NCBI GenBank assembly: GCA_032622095.1
Contig: CP136066.1
Location: 10,873,784 to 10,937,783, forward strand
DNA: 64,000 nucleotides
Direction: 5' to 3'
Source of the DNA: Siphonodentalium dalli
Lineage: Eukaryota > Mollusca > Scaphopoda > Gadilida > Siphonodentaliidae
Shown here: piece after piece, positions 10,640-21,429 of the stretch
Layout of the letters: every line of letters starts with the position of its first letter
Numbering within the stretch: the stretch's first letter is position 1
Position numbers and translations under genes: made by a program
The notes under the pieces: generated by a model
What the model saw: the letters and a program-made list of their open reading frames with translations, nothing else
Told to the model about the DNA's origin: nothing
The model's database searches: none

Positions 10640-11270
10640 AAGAAAATCGAGGAAAGCTAATTGTTTTCATTGATCAATAATCACATGTTTAAGAACAACA
10701 TGTCGAAAGTCCTCTAAAATCAGAGTTGAGCTTTTTTGAGATATCTTGATTTTTAGGAGTGGTTCAAATTCAGAAGCGAATGCAGTCATGTATAGATCAA
10801 TTAGTTCCCAATTTTTACTACATTGAGATATACACAAACAATGCTTAGTCATGAACCATATAAGTAGAATGTATCTCACAAAATGGCTAAAATAGAATGG
10901 AAATTACATTTTGTGCAAATCGAATAGCTAGTCCCATAAGAGTGACAACACGCTCAAAATGTGTGAGGAACAATGATTGTGAAGTATAAGAGAAACATTA
11001 TATCAGGGATTTACGAGTTCTCTCTAATACATGTATAGTAATATATCTCGCGAGAGCCGAGAGATATAGCAAAAAGCAAGGTCTCTCATACAATGGTTCA
11101 GTAAATCTGGACTTTTTGGGCGTAAAAAAACGGAGAATAAAGCAATTTTGTCTGAACTATTTATCTTAAATCTTGTGATATATGTGTATACTAAACGGTA
11201 AAATGAAATTTAATAGCGACAAATTGATTCTGTGACCTTTCCCAGAAGCAGAAATATGTGGGCAATTCCA
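10640..11270. other. AT-rich intergenic sequence
   Basis: No domain-bearing frame. The only local structure noticed is CTCGCGAGAGCCGAGAGATA near 11,048, a short CTCGCGAG palindrome. Confidence 0.4.
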
Positions 11271-11640
11271 TGTGACTGACATTACATTCAAAGAACTTTT
11301 TCCAGATTCATTGTGATGAATAGAGAAACATTTATAAATATATAATCTTATGACAAAATGGCATCGTTCAATGTCAGCGTGACTGACATTACATGAAAAT
11401 ATCAAGGCTCAGTGCCAAAGTTCTTGTTTTCAAATTAAATTTGTCTTAAATTTACTGAAACTCGTATGATTTTCTTTGTTAATTTTTCGTGGTAGATATT
11501 TCAAGATAATGTAAAAGCTTAGAATTTAATTTAAGCTTAGAACAAACATGAAATATTTTTTGTTGTCCAAATGCGTGACTGACATTAATACACTAATTTC
11601 GTGTCAGACATTACACTAATTTCGTGACTGACATTACGCT
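11271..11640 (+). repeat. cluster of GTGACTGACATTA repeats
   Basis: GTGACTGACATTACAT occurs at 11,272 and 11,379. GTGACTGACATTA, GTGTCAGACATTACACTAAT and GTGACTGACATTACGCT occur in near-tandem order (unit about 23-26 bp, sharing CACTAATTTC) at 11,575-11,640. A further ATGACTGACATTACAC lies at 13,570, beyond two transposon insertions. The origin is unknown: either an old minisatellite-bearing element or a reiterated binding site. Confidence 0.6.
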
Positions 11641-11720
11641 ATGAAATATATCAAATATTTCCCCAACAGTTTCCGATCCAAATGAGTAATTATTGCCCTA
11701 CCAACCAGATTTTATGGGGT

Positions 11721-12218
11721 TTAAAGGTACTCAATCCGATAAAACTCATCTCAATTACTATTTCAATGGCTTCGGGCAGTTCGGGGGTCAAAAATAATTG
11801 ATTCGAGTCGAGGAAGTCACCCATGAAAGCTCAGATTTGTTAGATATTGATTTTAGAAATCTATTATTTGTCATTATCGGGAATACTTTCTGTCCCAGAA
11901 CGCAGTCAAAATTGCGTTATTATCACCACTTGATTTTAGAGTTATCCATCCTTGTCTGTTTGAATAGTGTTTGTGCACACGTCTCGATCAGGTTACTAAT
12001 TTGACGGCAATTATTAGTACTCATCTCGAGAAATAATTAACAAATATCAAAAATCAATATCTAATAACTCTGAGCTTTGTTTGATGGGTTCCTCACCTCG
12101 AATCAAATATTTTTTACCCCCAAAGCCAAAGAAATAGTAATAAAGGACCCTCTGATCGGATTGTTGTTGTTGGAATCTGTTGAGATGGGGACCCTCTGTT
12201 CGGATTGAGTACCTTTAA
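11721..12218. mobile_element. family A MITE, full copy with TTAA ends
   Basis: The left end TTAAAGGTACTCAATCCGAT and the right end TCGGATTGAGTACCTTTAA are inverted copies. If the outer TTAA is the target duplication, the true termini are AGGTACTCAATCCG. The inside is itself partly inverted: GATTCGAGTCGAGGAA..CCCATG near the left mirrors GATGGGTTCCTCACCTCGAATCAA near the right. TTAA target sites are typical of piggyBac-type transposons; no transposase is present. Additional copies lie at 7,981, 9,851, 59,955 (partial) and 61,281. Confidence 0.75.
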
Positions 12219-12248
12219 ATGCAATTAATATATTGTATTACCATATAC

Positions 12249-13538
12249 ATGTACAGTAGTGATGCGGACCGGACAGGACCACCGCCAAGGCGGTCCAGTC
12301 CGGTCTGCCCAGGCCATTCCGGTCTGGTACACATGCCTGGACCGGTCCGGTCCACCTATAATAGGCTATATGTTAATTAATTCTCTGTTTTCTCAAAGTT
12401 TTTACTCTGTATAGTACAAACTATAAGGCTACTGAGTTCAGTACATTGCAATGAGTCCATATATGTTAAAACTTGCATTGTTTGCCGATTGTATGCATTA
12501 TTGTCTGTCTCTGGTGGGATATACTGGGAACGATGCACGATAATAGTATTTCTAAAAATGCGAACATGCACTAATTAAATGTATTGGACAGATATATAGC
12601 TAGGGCCAGAATGTGTTATAACCAGAATGTGTTATAGCACTCAACTGATCGTATGCATTATTCGTATCATACCTATTGTCCCCCGAAAAAATTATTTTTG
12701 GGGGACTATAGAAACGGGGTCTCTCCGCCCGTCCGTCCGTCAAACTTTTGAGTACCTTCATGGTGTAATCATATCTGTGTTGACGGAAAAAAAAAATTAT
12801 GGAGGTATTAACCCTTTTCAACTTAGAAAATTTCAACATTTTTTTTTAATTTCTTCAACAAAGCGCCATCGACTTGCCACTTTTTCGGGGGACACTGGGG
12901 CTAAATTGAAATAACTATACTGATGGCAATTATACAAATGTTTACTAATATGACTACTACATTAATATTGGAGTCTTGGAGATTGTGATGGCTGATTGTA
13001 TATCCCTGACAATTACAGTTATATATAAGTACAACTACTATTGGATTAATGTGACTGTCTTGTGTATGTACTATCTAATGTGGTTTGCATGTTTCTTCGA
13101 TAAGTATAACTGTGAAAAACAATAGAATACTCGATTCGATATCCATCCATTGATTAGTTGATGCCGTGTTACACTGTTCCATACTCATTCAGTTGCATAT
13201 TTGTCACATTGATAGGGTGCTACATAGTGTTGGTCAGTGTTACATTAATACATTATAAGGAAAGTGACATGTACAAAGTTCATCTATACATTGTTTTCGT
13301 GGCCTCAAACGTTTAATAGATATTAATAATCACTTAAATGCGTCAATACATCGTTGCTAATTGATATGACGGCAAATACGCAATAATATTCGCGATAGTT
13401 TAATATAACTGAAGTAAAATAGTGAACCGGACCGGAGAGTACCGGACCGGCGACAAAAAGCGGTCCGGTCCAGACCGCGGTCCACCCCTGAACCGCGGAC
13501 CGGTCAAAAGCGGTCCAGTCCGCATCACTAATATACAG
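12249..13538. mobile_element. hAT-like non-autonomous element with 8-bp target duplications
   Basis: The element proper is 12,257-13,530. It starts TAGTGATGCGGACCGG and ends in the inverse (CCGCATCACTA). Flanking 8-mers ATGTACAG (12,249-12,256) and ATATACAG (13,531-13,538) differ at one base. The 8-bp duplication and the TAGNGATG-like termini are those of the hAT superfamily. Both subterminal regions are dense in GGACCGG/CCGGTCC words, a usual pattern for transposase-binding sites. There is no transposase frame. A second element is nested inside at 12,678. Confidence 0.75.
12678..12894. mobile_element. ~217-bp element nested in the hAT-like element
   Basis: The left end GTCCCCCGAAAAAATTA and the right end TTTTTCGGGGGACA are inverted copies. 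The left end also forms its own hairpin (GTCCCCCGAAAAA with TTTTTGGGGGAC). Its sequence differs from the surrounding GGACCGG-rich DNA, so it inserted after the hAT-like element did. Confidence 0.65.
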
Positions 13539-13539
13539 A

Positions 13540-14290
13540 ACATGAACATGACATTGACTAATGTAAGCATGACTGACATTACACAATTTTATCTAAGATA
13601 CATGGTAACTGGATATAAAATTTAAGTTGTTTGGCATTCAAATACTTTAATATGAACACCTTTTTCACTTATTTTAGTTGGTATTTAACATTCTTTTATG
13701 GACAGACTAATATGTCTGTGTCTGATATTATGCTACTGAATTTGAGTCTAACATTAACCTATGAAAAAAAAGGACAAAATATTAGTTCTTCATTCTCAAT
13801 TACCTTTTGTACAAGTTTTACAGACAATAGTGTTTGGAGACCGAGGAAAATGGGAGGTGGTTTGCACAGGTTGTCTTACTTTGGCCAATATGTCATGCCT
13901 ACATGACATTTCAGTATTGTTTGTTTACCAGCTAGTATTTAGTGAGATATATATATTAAATTGAATAAATAAATAAGTGGATAAGAATCGTCATTGTATG
14001 GCAGCCTCCCGAGAAAAATGATAGTATAATAGTATACTGTGGACTTTCTCGTAGAAGTTGAACAACATTCATTGGCCACAATAAAAGTCTGAGCACACTG
14101 TTCATTATACCTGGGGACATAAATTTCCGAATATATAAGCTGATAATGTTCAGCCCACTTGTAGTTCGGGCTGTAACAATGCAGAAGTTCACATTGCAAA
14201 TCAAAATGTGTATTACATGCTTGTTCCTAGAAGTACCTGTACAGTGTTATTGCCGTTCCATATTCACAAATCCGTATGCAACGTACGTTC
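13540..14290. other. intergenic sequence
   Basis: Apart from one ATGACTGACATTACAC word at 13,570 I see nothing: no domain, no repeat arms, no tRNA-like fold. Confidence 0.4.
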
Positions 14291-14304
14291 CATACACATC
14301 TCGT

Positions 14305-14329
14305 TGACGTAAAATGACGTACATGACGT
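14305..14329 (+). promoter_or_regulatory. three TGACGT half-sites in 25 bp
   Basis: TGACGT at 14,305, 14,315 and 14,324 on the same strand. TGACGT is the half-site of the CRE bound by CREB/ATF bZIP factors. No gene is evident nearby, so function is uncertain. Confidence 0.3.
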
Positions 14330-14495
14330 TCGCCTCAACCACGAAACTCGAACTTAAATAAAAGAATCATCACACATGACAAACACGCCCTGTATGAGCC
14401 TAAATCAACCTTCTAATCCTGTATTTTTAATGCACGGATTCTAGGACGCGAAGCGTGTAATAAACACAGAACGACACGATGTGTAAATGTGTTTT

Positions 14496-14588
14496 TCGAT
14501 ATGGCACTCGTGCTGTCGCGGAAGGATAGACCTCGAGGTGCTTGGCCTCTCGTTCTATCCTTACGCGACAGCACTCGTGCCGTATCGA
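14496..14588. repeat. 93-bp imperfect hairpin with 35-nt arms
   Basis: The left arm TCGATATGGCACTCGTGCTG then TCGCGGAAGGATAGA (14,496-14,530) pairs with 14,554-14,588; 31 of 35 positions match. The 23-base loop contains CCTCGAGG. The arms are GC-rich against an AT-rich background. The structure is likely the fold of a small mobile element; nothing indicates transcription. Confidence 0.8.
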
Positions 14589-14770
14589 CAAACCCATCTA
14601 CATACCGGTATACTCAACCGTTATCACCTTACTAGAACAATCAATAGTTAGCGGCTCCCATGGTGTCAACGACATAGAGTTACAAGAAAACTAAGATGCA
14701 TGCATCAGGTCGGCCGTGAACTATCTACCATAGAATTGTTGTAGCTATCGATTATACATTTTGAAACACC

Positions 14771-14822
14771 TGTCTGTATGTATGTATGTATGTGTGTATG
14801 CGTGAATGCATGTGTGTATGTG
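14771..14822 (+). repeat. TATG/TGTG microsatellite
   Basis: TGTATGTATGTATGTATGTG followed by degenerate TGTATGCGTGAATGCATGTG. Confidence 0.8.
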
Positions 14823-14879
14823 TTATAGACTCTAACACTGCTCGAATTTGGTATTTAACGTGTCAACTTGACCTCGCTC

Positions 14880-15633
14880 ATAGGCATGTTTCTGGACCTT
14901 GACCGATCCGACTAAAAATTTGTGTGTAGGACTACTTCGATCCCGGGAGCAATATGGACGGGTCCAATTTCACGTGGGACCATGTTCTCGAACGTGCTGA
15001 TATAGGCATGTTTCTGGACCAATTGAACAATAGTTTGGCCAGACGCTGTATATACTGGGTACTGTCCAGATGGAGGCGATCACAAAAAAAATCCCTAACT
15101 AGCCCGAACGAAGTCGAGTACATCAGCTAGTTTAATATATATTTTGGACATTTGTCTGTCTGTTTGTCTGTTAGCTATGGCCGGGAAAACTGCCGGACAG
15201 ATTTGACGAAATTTGATACCTAGGGGAAATTATTTCCAGGGAGTATTTTGGACGGGTCAAATCTTGATCCCGACCTAACTTTGACATTCAAAAAGATCAA
15301 TTCAAGGTCAAATCTGGTAAAACGGAAGTATTTCAACGAAATTTGATACCTACTGTTACTTTTGTCCCAGGAGTGTTTCGGGTGGGTCAAATCATGGCCC
15401 TGACCTGATCTTGACATTCAAAATTGTCAATTCAAGGTCAAATCGGGTATAAAGCCGGGCGGATTTCGACGGGTACTTTTGTCGTGACTTTTGTCCGGGG
15501 AGTGTTTTGGACGGGTCAAATCGTGACCCCGACATGACCTTCACCTTTAAAATAGTCAATTCAAGGTTAAATCGCGCATTTCTCCGAAAATCAGAGGGGA
15601 ACATCCCGGACGAAGTGGGGTCCACGAGCTACT
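14880..15633 (+). repeat. interspersed element with ~127-bp internal repeats
   Basis: Internal boxes TTTGGACGGGTCAAATC / TTTCGGGTGGGTCAAATC / TTTTGGACGGGTCAAATC lie at about 15,248, 15,376 and 15,503, each followed by CCNGACNTNANCTTNACNTT and GTCAATTCAAGGTNAAATC. The period is about 127-128 bp. A terminal word, CCCGAACGAAGTCGAGTACA..AGCTAGT (15,103-15,131), recurs as CCCGGACGAAGTGGGGTCCA..AGCTACT (15,605-15,632), so two related ends point the same way. Reading frames here are shadows of the repeat. Confidence 0.6.
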
Positions 15634-15949
15634 ATTATATATTTCTAGATTTAGTTACAAACTAAATACCTGTATATTGTACAAAGAAATGTTTGACAAA
15701 ATATCTGTATCAATATTACCATACGGGTCATTAAAATAGATACGACGAAACAAATTTTGAAGGGTGCATGTATCAGGTAAATTTTTATATTTCAAATGAT
15801 GACAGGAATGCAGAAAGTTGAAGTACCTACGTAATACTGGCTATCCGCATGAAGAGATATACATGTATATAAAAACCAGATGAGGGATATGTCTGTACAG
15901 TTGCTAAACAATTCAGTCATGCAAAAGAGGATCAAAGAGTAAGATACCA

Positions 15950-16190
15950 AATTGCTGCCTGTGGTAATGTTTTTTAACGAAATTCGGGAAAATTAGATTA
16001 CTCTCACCCTGGTTATCCAGAAGATAATTGTGGAATCTGATGACGATCGGACAAGGGTGTCGTCTGTAGGATCAACCAAATTATTTAGCCATAAAAATAG
16101 TAAAATTGAAGATCACCGCTGGCAGTGATGTCTTCACAAGGACAGTTTGAGAACAAAATATGGCTCACATCTAGCGGTGACCCAAAATAT
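15950..16190 (+). repeat. dispersed GCC-CCAT family, copies 3 (two partial units)
   Basis: TAATGTTTTTTAACGAAATTC, ACTCTCACCCTGGTTATCCA and CTGATGACGATCGGACAAGG form one unit. ATAGTAAAATTGAAGATCAC.GCTGGCAGTGATG starts a second. Same order of boxes as in the other copies; heavily diverged. Confidence 0.4.
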
Positions 16191-16914
16191 CCACATAAGA
16201 AAAAGTTCTCCAATAAAAGCTGGCTGCAGGGTGCGCCAATTAATTCAAATTCGAAATTTAGCAGGGTGTACTGCTTGTGGCCATGTTTTCCCCGCAAATT
16301 TGATAGACTGATGGACAAAACCACTGAATCCGTTGAATCAATATACATGTATACATGGATTAATTTATATGCATTGTTATACACAGTACTGGTATATAAA
16401 GGTACTGAAAATAACTATATTACTAGTATACACAAAATAAACCATATATCATGGCTATGGGTTCTAATATCCGAACATGACAGCTGAGAACTTGGTGTGA
16501 ATTAAAGAGTGGTGGTTTCTCAAGCATATCTAACCCTCCACGTTAGAAACATGCCATTAAATGTCATAAGTATAATCTAGCTTGAGGATAGAAGTGATCC
16601 ATAAAACCCCCCTTAATTCAACCAGGTCCTCGCGCGATGTATGATCGATCACATGATGATCTAGGGGGATTAGAATTGATGTATAAAAACAGCACTGCAT
16701 GTAAATATAAAATAAAATAGTGCTACATCTTATTACAGATTATTGCCATATATAATCAGTGATTATACAGACAGTCTGACAAAATAAAGTTTCAGTGACA
16801 CTCTATCCGAAGAGGGGAATAATTTCATCTGTTACAGTCAATGGAGCAATTATGAATCTGGAAAGGTGAAATTTCTAAGTAATACTAGATATCGACATGA
16901 CGCGATAAAATATA

Positions 16915-17060
16915 ACGTAAATGCAATATGGCCGCTGGCGACCATTTTTTCCTATGAAATTAAAAAAAATATTTGATAGCTCTCATCTGATAGATCAATA
17001 TCAAGAGAAATATGAAGTTTGGTGATGATCGGATGAGTGAAGTGGACTGTGGTCTGTGCT
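16915..17060 (+). repeat. dispersed GCC-CCAT family, copy 4
   Basis: ATATGGCCGCTGGCGACCAT, TTTTTCCTATGAAATTA, GATAGCTCTCATCTGATAGA and AATATGAAGTTTGGTGATGA then CGGATGAGTGAAGTGGACTG. This is the best preserved of the four copies in the window. Confidence 0.55.
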
Positions 17061-17078
17061 AAACGGTTTAGTAATGCT

Positions 17079-17400
17079 TAAAAAGATTCTTACCTTAATG
17101 TTCACTTTATAAACTTCACTGAGTCATCTTTGTCATGTATTGAGTTTGATATCTTTTGTTAACAGTTTATAAATCATGTATGTCTCATGTTTGTTATTTT
17201 AATTTATGTGTTTATTATCATTAAATAAAGTTGCATTCCTTAAAAAGATTCTTACCTCAATGTTTTTATGTTCACTTTATAAAGTCCACTGAGTCATCTT
17301 TGTCATGTATTGAATTTGATATCTTTTGTTAACAGTTTATAAATTATGTATGTCTCGTGTTCGTTATTATATTATATACACTTTATAGTGTGTTTTCAGA
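17079..17400 (+). repeat. tandem duplication, 2 x ~162-170 bp
   Basis: TAAAAAGATTCTTACCTNAA opens both copies (17,079 and 17,241). GTTCACTTTATAAA.TNCACT, GAGTCATCTTTGTCATGTAT and TTTTGTTAACAGTTTATAAA follow in both. Copy 2 has an 8-base insertion (TTTTTATG). The join between copies contains ATTAAATAAAG, an AATAAA-like signal, so the unit may derive from a 3' UTR; that is a guess. Confidence 0.75.
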
Positions 17401-18585
17401 ACGAAAAAAAATTGAATAAAATCAACAAATTTGTAAATTTAAAAACAATTCAAACGTTGTTGTATTCCATGTCCCAGCCCGGACATATACACCAAATTTC
17501 AATAATATTCATTGAGAAACAACGGACCAAACGCTATATAACACCCGTATACATCTTTTATTCCGAATCGGACTCGGGTACATGTTATAGTAGGTACCGA
17601 ATTGACACACGTCGACTGGGCGAGTTGGCCATGGGGCGATTAGGCCGATTCCGGCACATTCTATAATTTACCGTATGTATCCGTTTACGCGTAGTTTACT
17701 TTAGAAAGTTCCGCAATTAATACCGTAAATAGAGCGACCTTATTTGACAGAGAATGCCTCTGTTATTGATTATCAAGTTGCTGTACATTAAAAACGACAA
17801 ATTCACATGCTCGTTCAAGCGCAGTAGTCTATTTTCCCCATGTTAAAGGACATCCACAAATACTAAATAACGCTAACCTACTGCCGAATGTTTGACACGA
17901 CAACTGTTAACATATTTGGGCTGAATTCATCTAACGCGGTATTATTCCTCAAAATAAACAACAAAACCATCGTTACTTGGAAATGTAGTTTGGGCTAACA
18001 TTTACATAAATCCTCCAGATCAATTATCCGACACACACGTCAGATGAAAAAGTCACATGAAGTAACCGGCCAAATTGGCCGAAATTACAATTAGCTTAGC
18101 GGATTTATGCAGACTTTTTGCGTATTGTCCGATGTGAAATCCCGCCGTATTCTATATTAATGTTTTATGAATTGATCTGCCTGTGTGATATAATGCATAC
18201 ATATGTTCGTATAATATTGTTTTTAAAGTCGTTTTTGTGTTAATTGAGTTATACCGAGTAACAAATTGAAATACAGTTTAAAGCAAATATTTTAGTCTGA
18301 CATTAACTTGAACCGCCCAGAAATGATGATTTAATTTGGGCCAAAAACATTTGGCTAAAGTTTTTTTCATTTGGCTAAACTTTTGGCTAAAATATTTTTC
18401 GGTCCAGCACGAACACTGTGCACAACTAAGAATAACAGAGTTTGCCACCATTGCAGTGCATGAACAACAAAATTCAAGAAGCCAGAATATTTAAAGCAGG
18501 AAATTTGGCCATGGGTCACGATGGGAAAAGTCGCCAAAACACCTCAACATTTAATCATCATGCTATATTCATAATAATATTGAGG
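17400..18585. other. intergenic sequence, no supported gene
   Basis: A frame of about 65 codons at 17.46-17.67 kb has no recognisable domain. A short run of TTTGGCTAAA words lies at 18,350-18,390. Nothing else was seen. Confidence 0.4.
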
Positions 18586-19001
18586 TACTCTTGGGCTCCA
18601 AATAAACATGCATTTCTTGGGAAATTTCCCCCCGGCACAGTGCTTATTTGGGTCTGCACGTTTATTAATTTTGAGGCTATGAAAATTGAAATCAGCACAA
18701 ACTCAAGATTTCTATATGACTCTGATACCAAAATGATGAGTTTATATCTTTATGCATGTATATGACACACATGTGAACATTTAATTACTGAATAAAACAC
18801 CACATGACACATACCTACTATGTTGATTACTATACTTGACCTACACGAACTGTAAAAATAATATGTTTAACAGTTGATGTTTTGCTCAGAGTTTATTATT
18901 TGGCCATTTTGGGTCTGCACTTTTAAAGTTTTATTAACTTTCAATGAAATCCCCCCTGCACTATTATTGGGGCCTGCACTTTTATTTGGAGCCCGAAAGT
19001 A
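18586..19001. mobile_element. ~416-bp family B MITE
   Basis: The left end TACTCTTGGGCTCCAAATAA and the right end TTATTTGGAGCCCGAAAGTA are inverted copies with about two mismatches. Toward the right end are TTTGGGTCTGCACTTTT, CCTGCACTATTATTGGGG and CCTGCACTTTTATTTGGAGC, matching the architecture of the element at 10.24-10.64 kb. No coding frame. Confidence 0.7.
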
Positions 19002-19431
19002 TAGTCATGTCTATTATACATGCATCTTTAAGTATGTATACCAATAACATGTGATGAGTGATCTTATATTATTAATTTCAATTTTTCTCTGGCTTAATCA
19101 AATCAACTTCAGATTAGATAAACTTGTGTTTGTTTTGTGGTAATTGCTTAATGTATCTAGATACGATCAGAGTGGAAAAGATCAGACTGGAAGTGGAGCA
19201 GGATTACATAATACAATGTGAGAAGTCTTCTTAACATCCCAGCAGTATACAACGGTGCACCTCCATCAGAACACCTTTCAACAGCTTGATAAATTTCATT
19301 CAAATGTGACTGGAAGGGGGGGTCCCAAAACCATGAGTCGAAAAGAAAAACAAATTTGCACAAAGAGGGGTGGGGGTCCGCAGTGTGCTGCAAAAAAAAA
19401 ATTCAGCGTTGTGTATGCAAATTTTTTCCTG

Positions 19432-19450
19432 ACCCCCCCCCCCCCCCCCT
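19432..19450 (+). repeat. poly-C tract
   Basis: About 18 consecutive C, followed by CTGATTCAGGGGG. Length at such runs is often unreliable in assemblies. Confidence 0.8.
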
Positions 19451-19509
19451 GATTCAGGGGGATCAATGCAAATTACTTTTTATTTGCGCTTGCGCAATAA
19501 GGTATTTTA

Positions 19510-19585
19510 TCACTTTAACCCTTCGGTGAGTAGAACGACATATATGTTGTCTATCGGGTGAAGAGTAGAATGACATATATGTCAT
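19510..19585 (+). repeat. short direct duplication with ACATATATGT palindromes
   Basis: GTGAGTAGAACGACATATAT and GAAGAGTAGAATGACATATA occur about 40 bp apart; each contains an ACATATATGT palindrome. Confidence 0.5.
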
Positions 19586-19788
19586 TTCAGGAAGTGTTAT
19601 TTTATGTAGACATAACTTCAATACATCATCTGATTTATAAATGATTTGTATAGGAGTTATTTTTATTAATATAATGTCCCAAATGTATAAGTGCAATCAA
19701 TTATGATAACACACGTTAATAAAAAATGCACCTAAATTAAAATGAATTATTTGACCATTTTGATCGAACTTGTTAATAATTATTTCTA

Positions 19789-19833
19789 TGACGTTGATGT
19801 TAAATTTACTCATGACGTCATGTGTATGACGTT
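19789..19833 (+). promoter_or_regulatory. CRE cluster: one full TGACGTCA and two TGACGT half-sites
   Basis: TGACGT at 19,789, the full palindrome CATGACGTCATG around 19,813-19,820, and TGACGT at 19,828. Full CREs are rare by chance in AT-rich DNA, and three sites in 45 bp suggest a bZIP-bound element. No adjacent gene was identified. Confidence 0.35.
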
Positions 19834-20297
19834 ACAGATACTCTCCAAATGGTTAATTTGGAAGAAGAAAAACAATGCCATTTACGATGCCATAATCGCT
19901 GCAGTAAGTCAGAAATACAAACAAATTTCGTAATAACAACTGGAAGATGTCTGGCCTTTCGATATAATAATTTAATTTTTGTAAACATTGTTTTCTACAA
20001 GGTGCCTGTGCATCAAACATGTTGTTTCCATACTTGTATTTACTTTAGGGCTGATAATGATATTTATTTATTAAATTATAATGGCCTGGCAATATTGCAA
20101 CAATCCAACATGCAACTGTGACTAGTGTGTCAGAGGCAGAGATACTTTATAGTTTATTGTCTTTAATTTTATATGAATTATGAATATGATGCAGTCCTAG
20201 AAATGTGTAAAAGGCAATATTGCAACATGACATTGTCACTGTTAAATGCAACATTTTCCTAATTTCAAATTTATTTTGAGTGTTCTCCCCAGATCAA

Positions 20298-20901
20298 ACA
20301 TACCTTACTTGTATTTAAATTGGCGCAGTACTATTTTTCGAGCACCCATCGGTGCATAAATTTAAAACTGAGCGAAAAATAGTACGACTCCCAAGTTTAA
20401 TCGACTCCCACAGTCCATAGGTACGGTAATACAAGAGGGTAATGTTGCTGAGTTTACATATATATTATGAAGGGTTGAAATAATTACACCTATATGTATA
20501 CACGTATATGCATATATTTACATTCGGCCAACCGCTATCAAGATCATATGCAAAGCGACAAATCATGGTAACATAGACATTGTTGAACTTGTAGAATAAA
20601 TACTAATATTCTAAGTCGCCACAAAATGATGCATGTAAAAACTAGTTTATTGTCTACATGATGTAAATCCACCGTCTGCGATGGTGTTTAAACACGCATA
20701 TACTATCTCCAGCAATGACTAAGAACATAAACTGTCATCAGCTCAAAGATGTATGAAAATATCACGGAAATGTTAAGAAATGATTATTTTTGTAAGCTTT
20801 TAATTCGCGCAGCTACATGTAGGTGCGCGAATTTAAAGTGCGCGAATTCAAAACTGAGCAAAAAATAATATCGCGCGAATTTAAATATGAGTAAGGTATG
20901 T
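20298..20901. mobile_element. ~604-bp MITE with ATTTAAATTCGCGC inverted termini
   Basis: The left end ACATACCTTACTTGTATTTA then AATTGGCGCAGTACTATTTT is matched in inverse by the right end, AATAATATCGCGCGAATTTA then AATATGAGTAAGGTATGT. About 28 of 34 positions pair. Just inside, TACTATTTTTCG/CGAAAAATAGTA (20,329 and 20,375) and two GTGCGCGAATTT words form extra subterminal hairpins. No coding frame. Confidence 0.65.
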
Positions 20902-21132
20902 CGGATCGACACTTTCTATTTTTAGACTGTTAACTACACAATAAGCAGATAAGTGAATAACACATGTGCGAGGACCCCACCCCCTTTTCGTACGCCGTAT
21001 TCCATGCCCTGTTATGAGGTACATGTACGCCATATTCCGGCCCCTCTGTTAGGAGGTATTCGGTATTCCAAAAATACCGGTATTCGTATGCCGACCTTCG
21101 AAAAAATGAAGTTTTCATATATTTTTATTTAT

Positions 21133-21190
21133 TCCACACCCATTGACGTGAGGCACATGTATTCAACGGAATCCCAGCCATTGAATACAT
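21133..21190 (+). repeat. dispersed repeat shared with 58,879-59,000
   Basis: CCACACCCATTGACGTGAGG, CACATGTATTCAACGGAATC and CCCAGCCATTGAATACAT also occur at 58.88-59.0 kb, where the CACATGTATTCAA part is triplicated. Confidence 0.6.
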
Positions 21191-21429
21191 ATTAGTGTAT
21201 TGTATACCTCTAGTGGAATACACGCCAGAACTATTCTTGTTGACGTTGTCGCCAAGAAAGATGACGTACATTACGTCGATCATCCGCTTCCGGTGATCCC
21301 CCCCATAATTACTGATTATTTGTCAGACTTAAATCACAATAAAGGTAGCTATAGTAACAATGGAGGTGACATTCGTGGATTGAACTTATTTGACTGAACG
21401 GTGTATAATAAATACACAACACAACTTGC

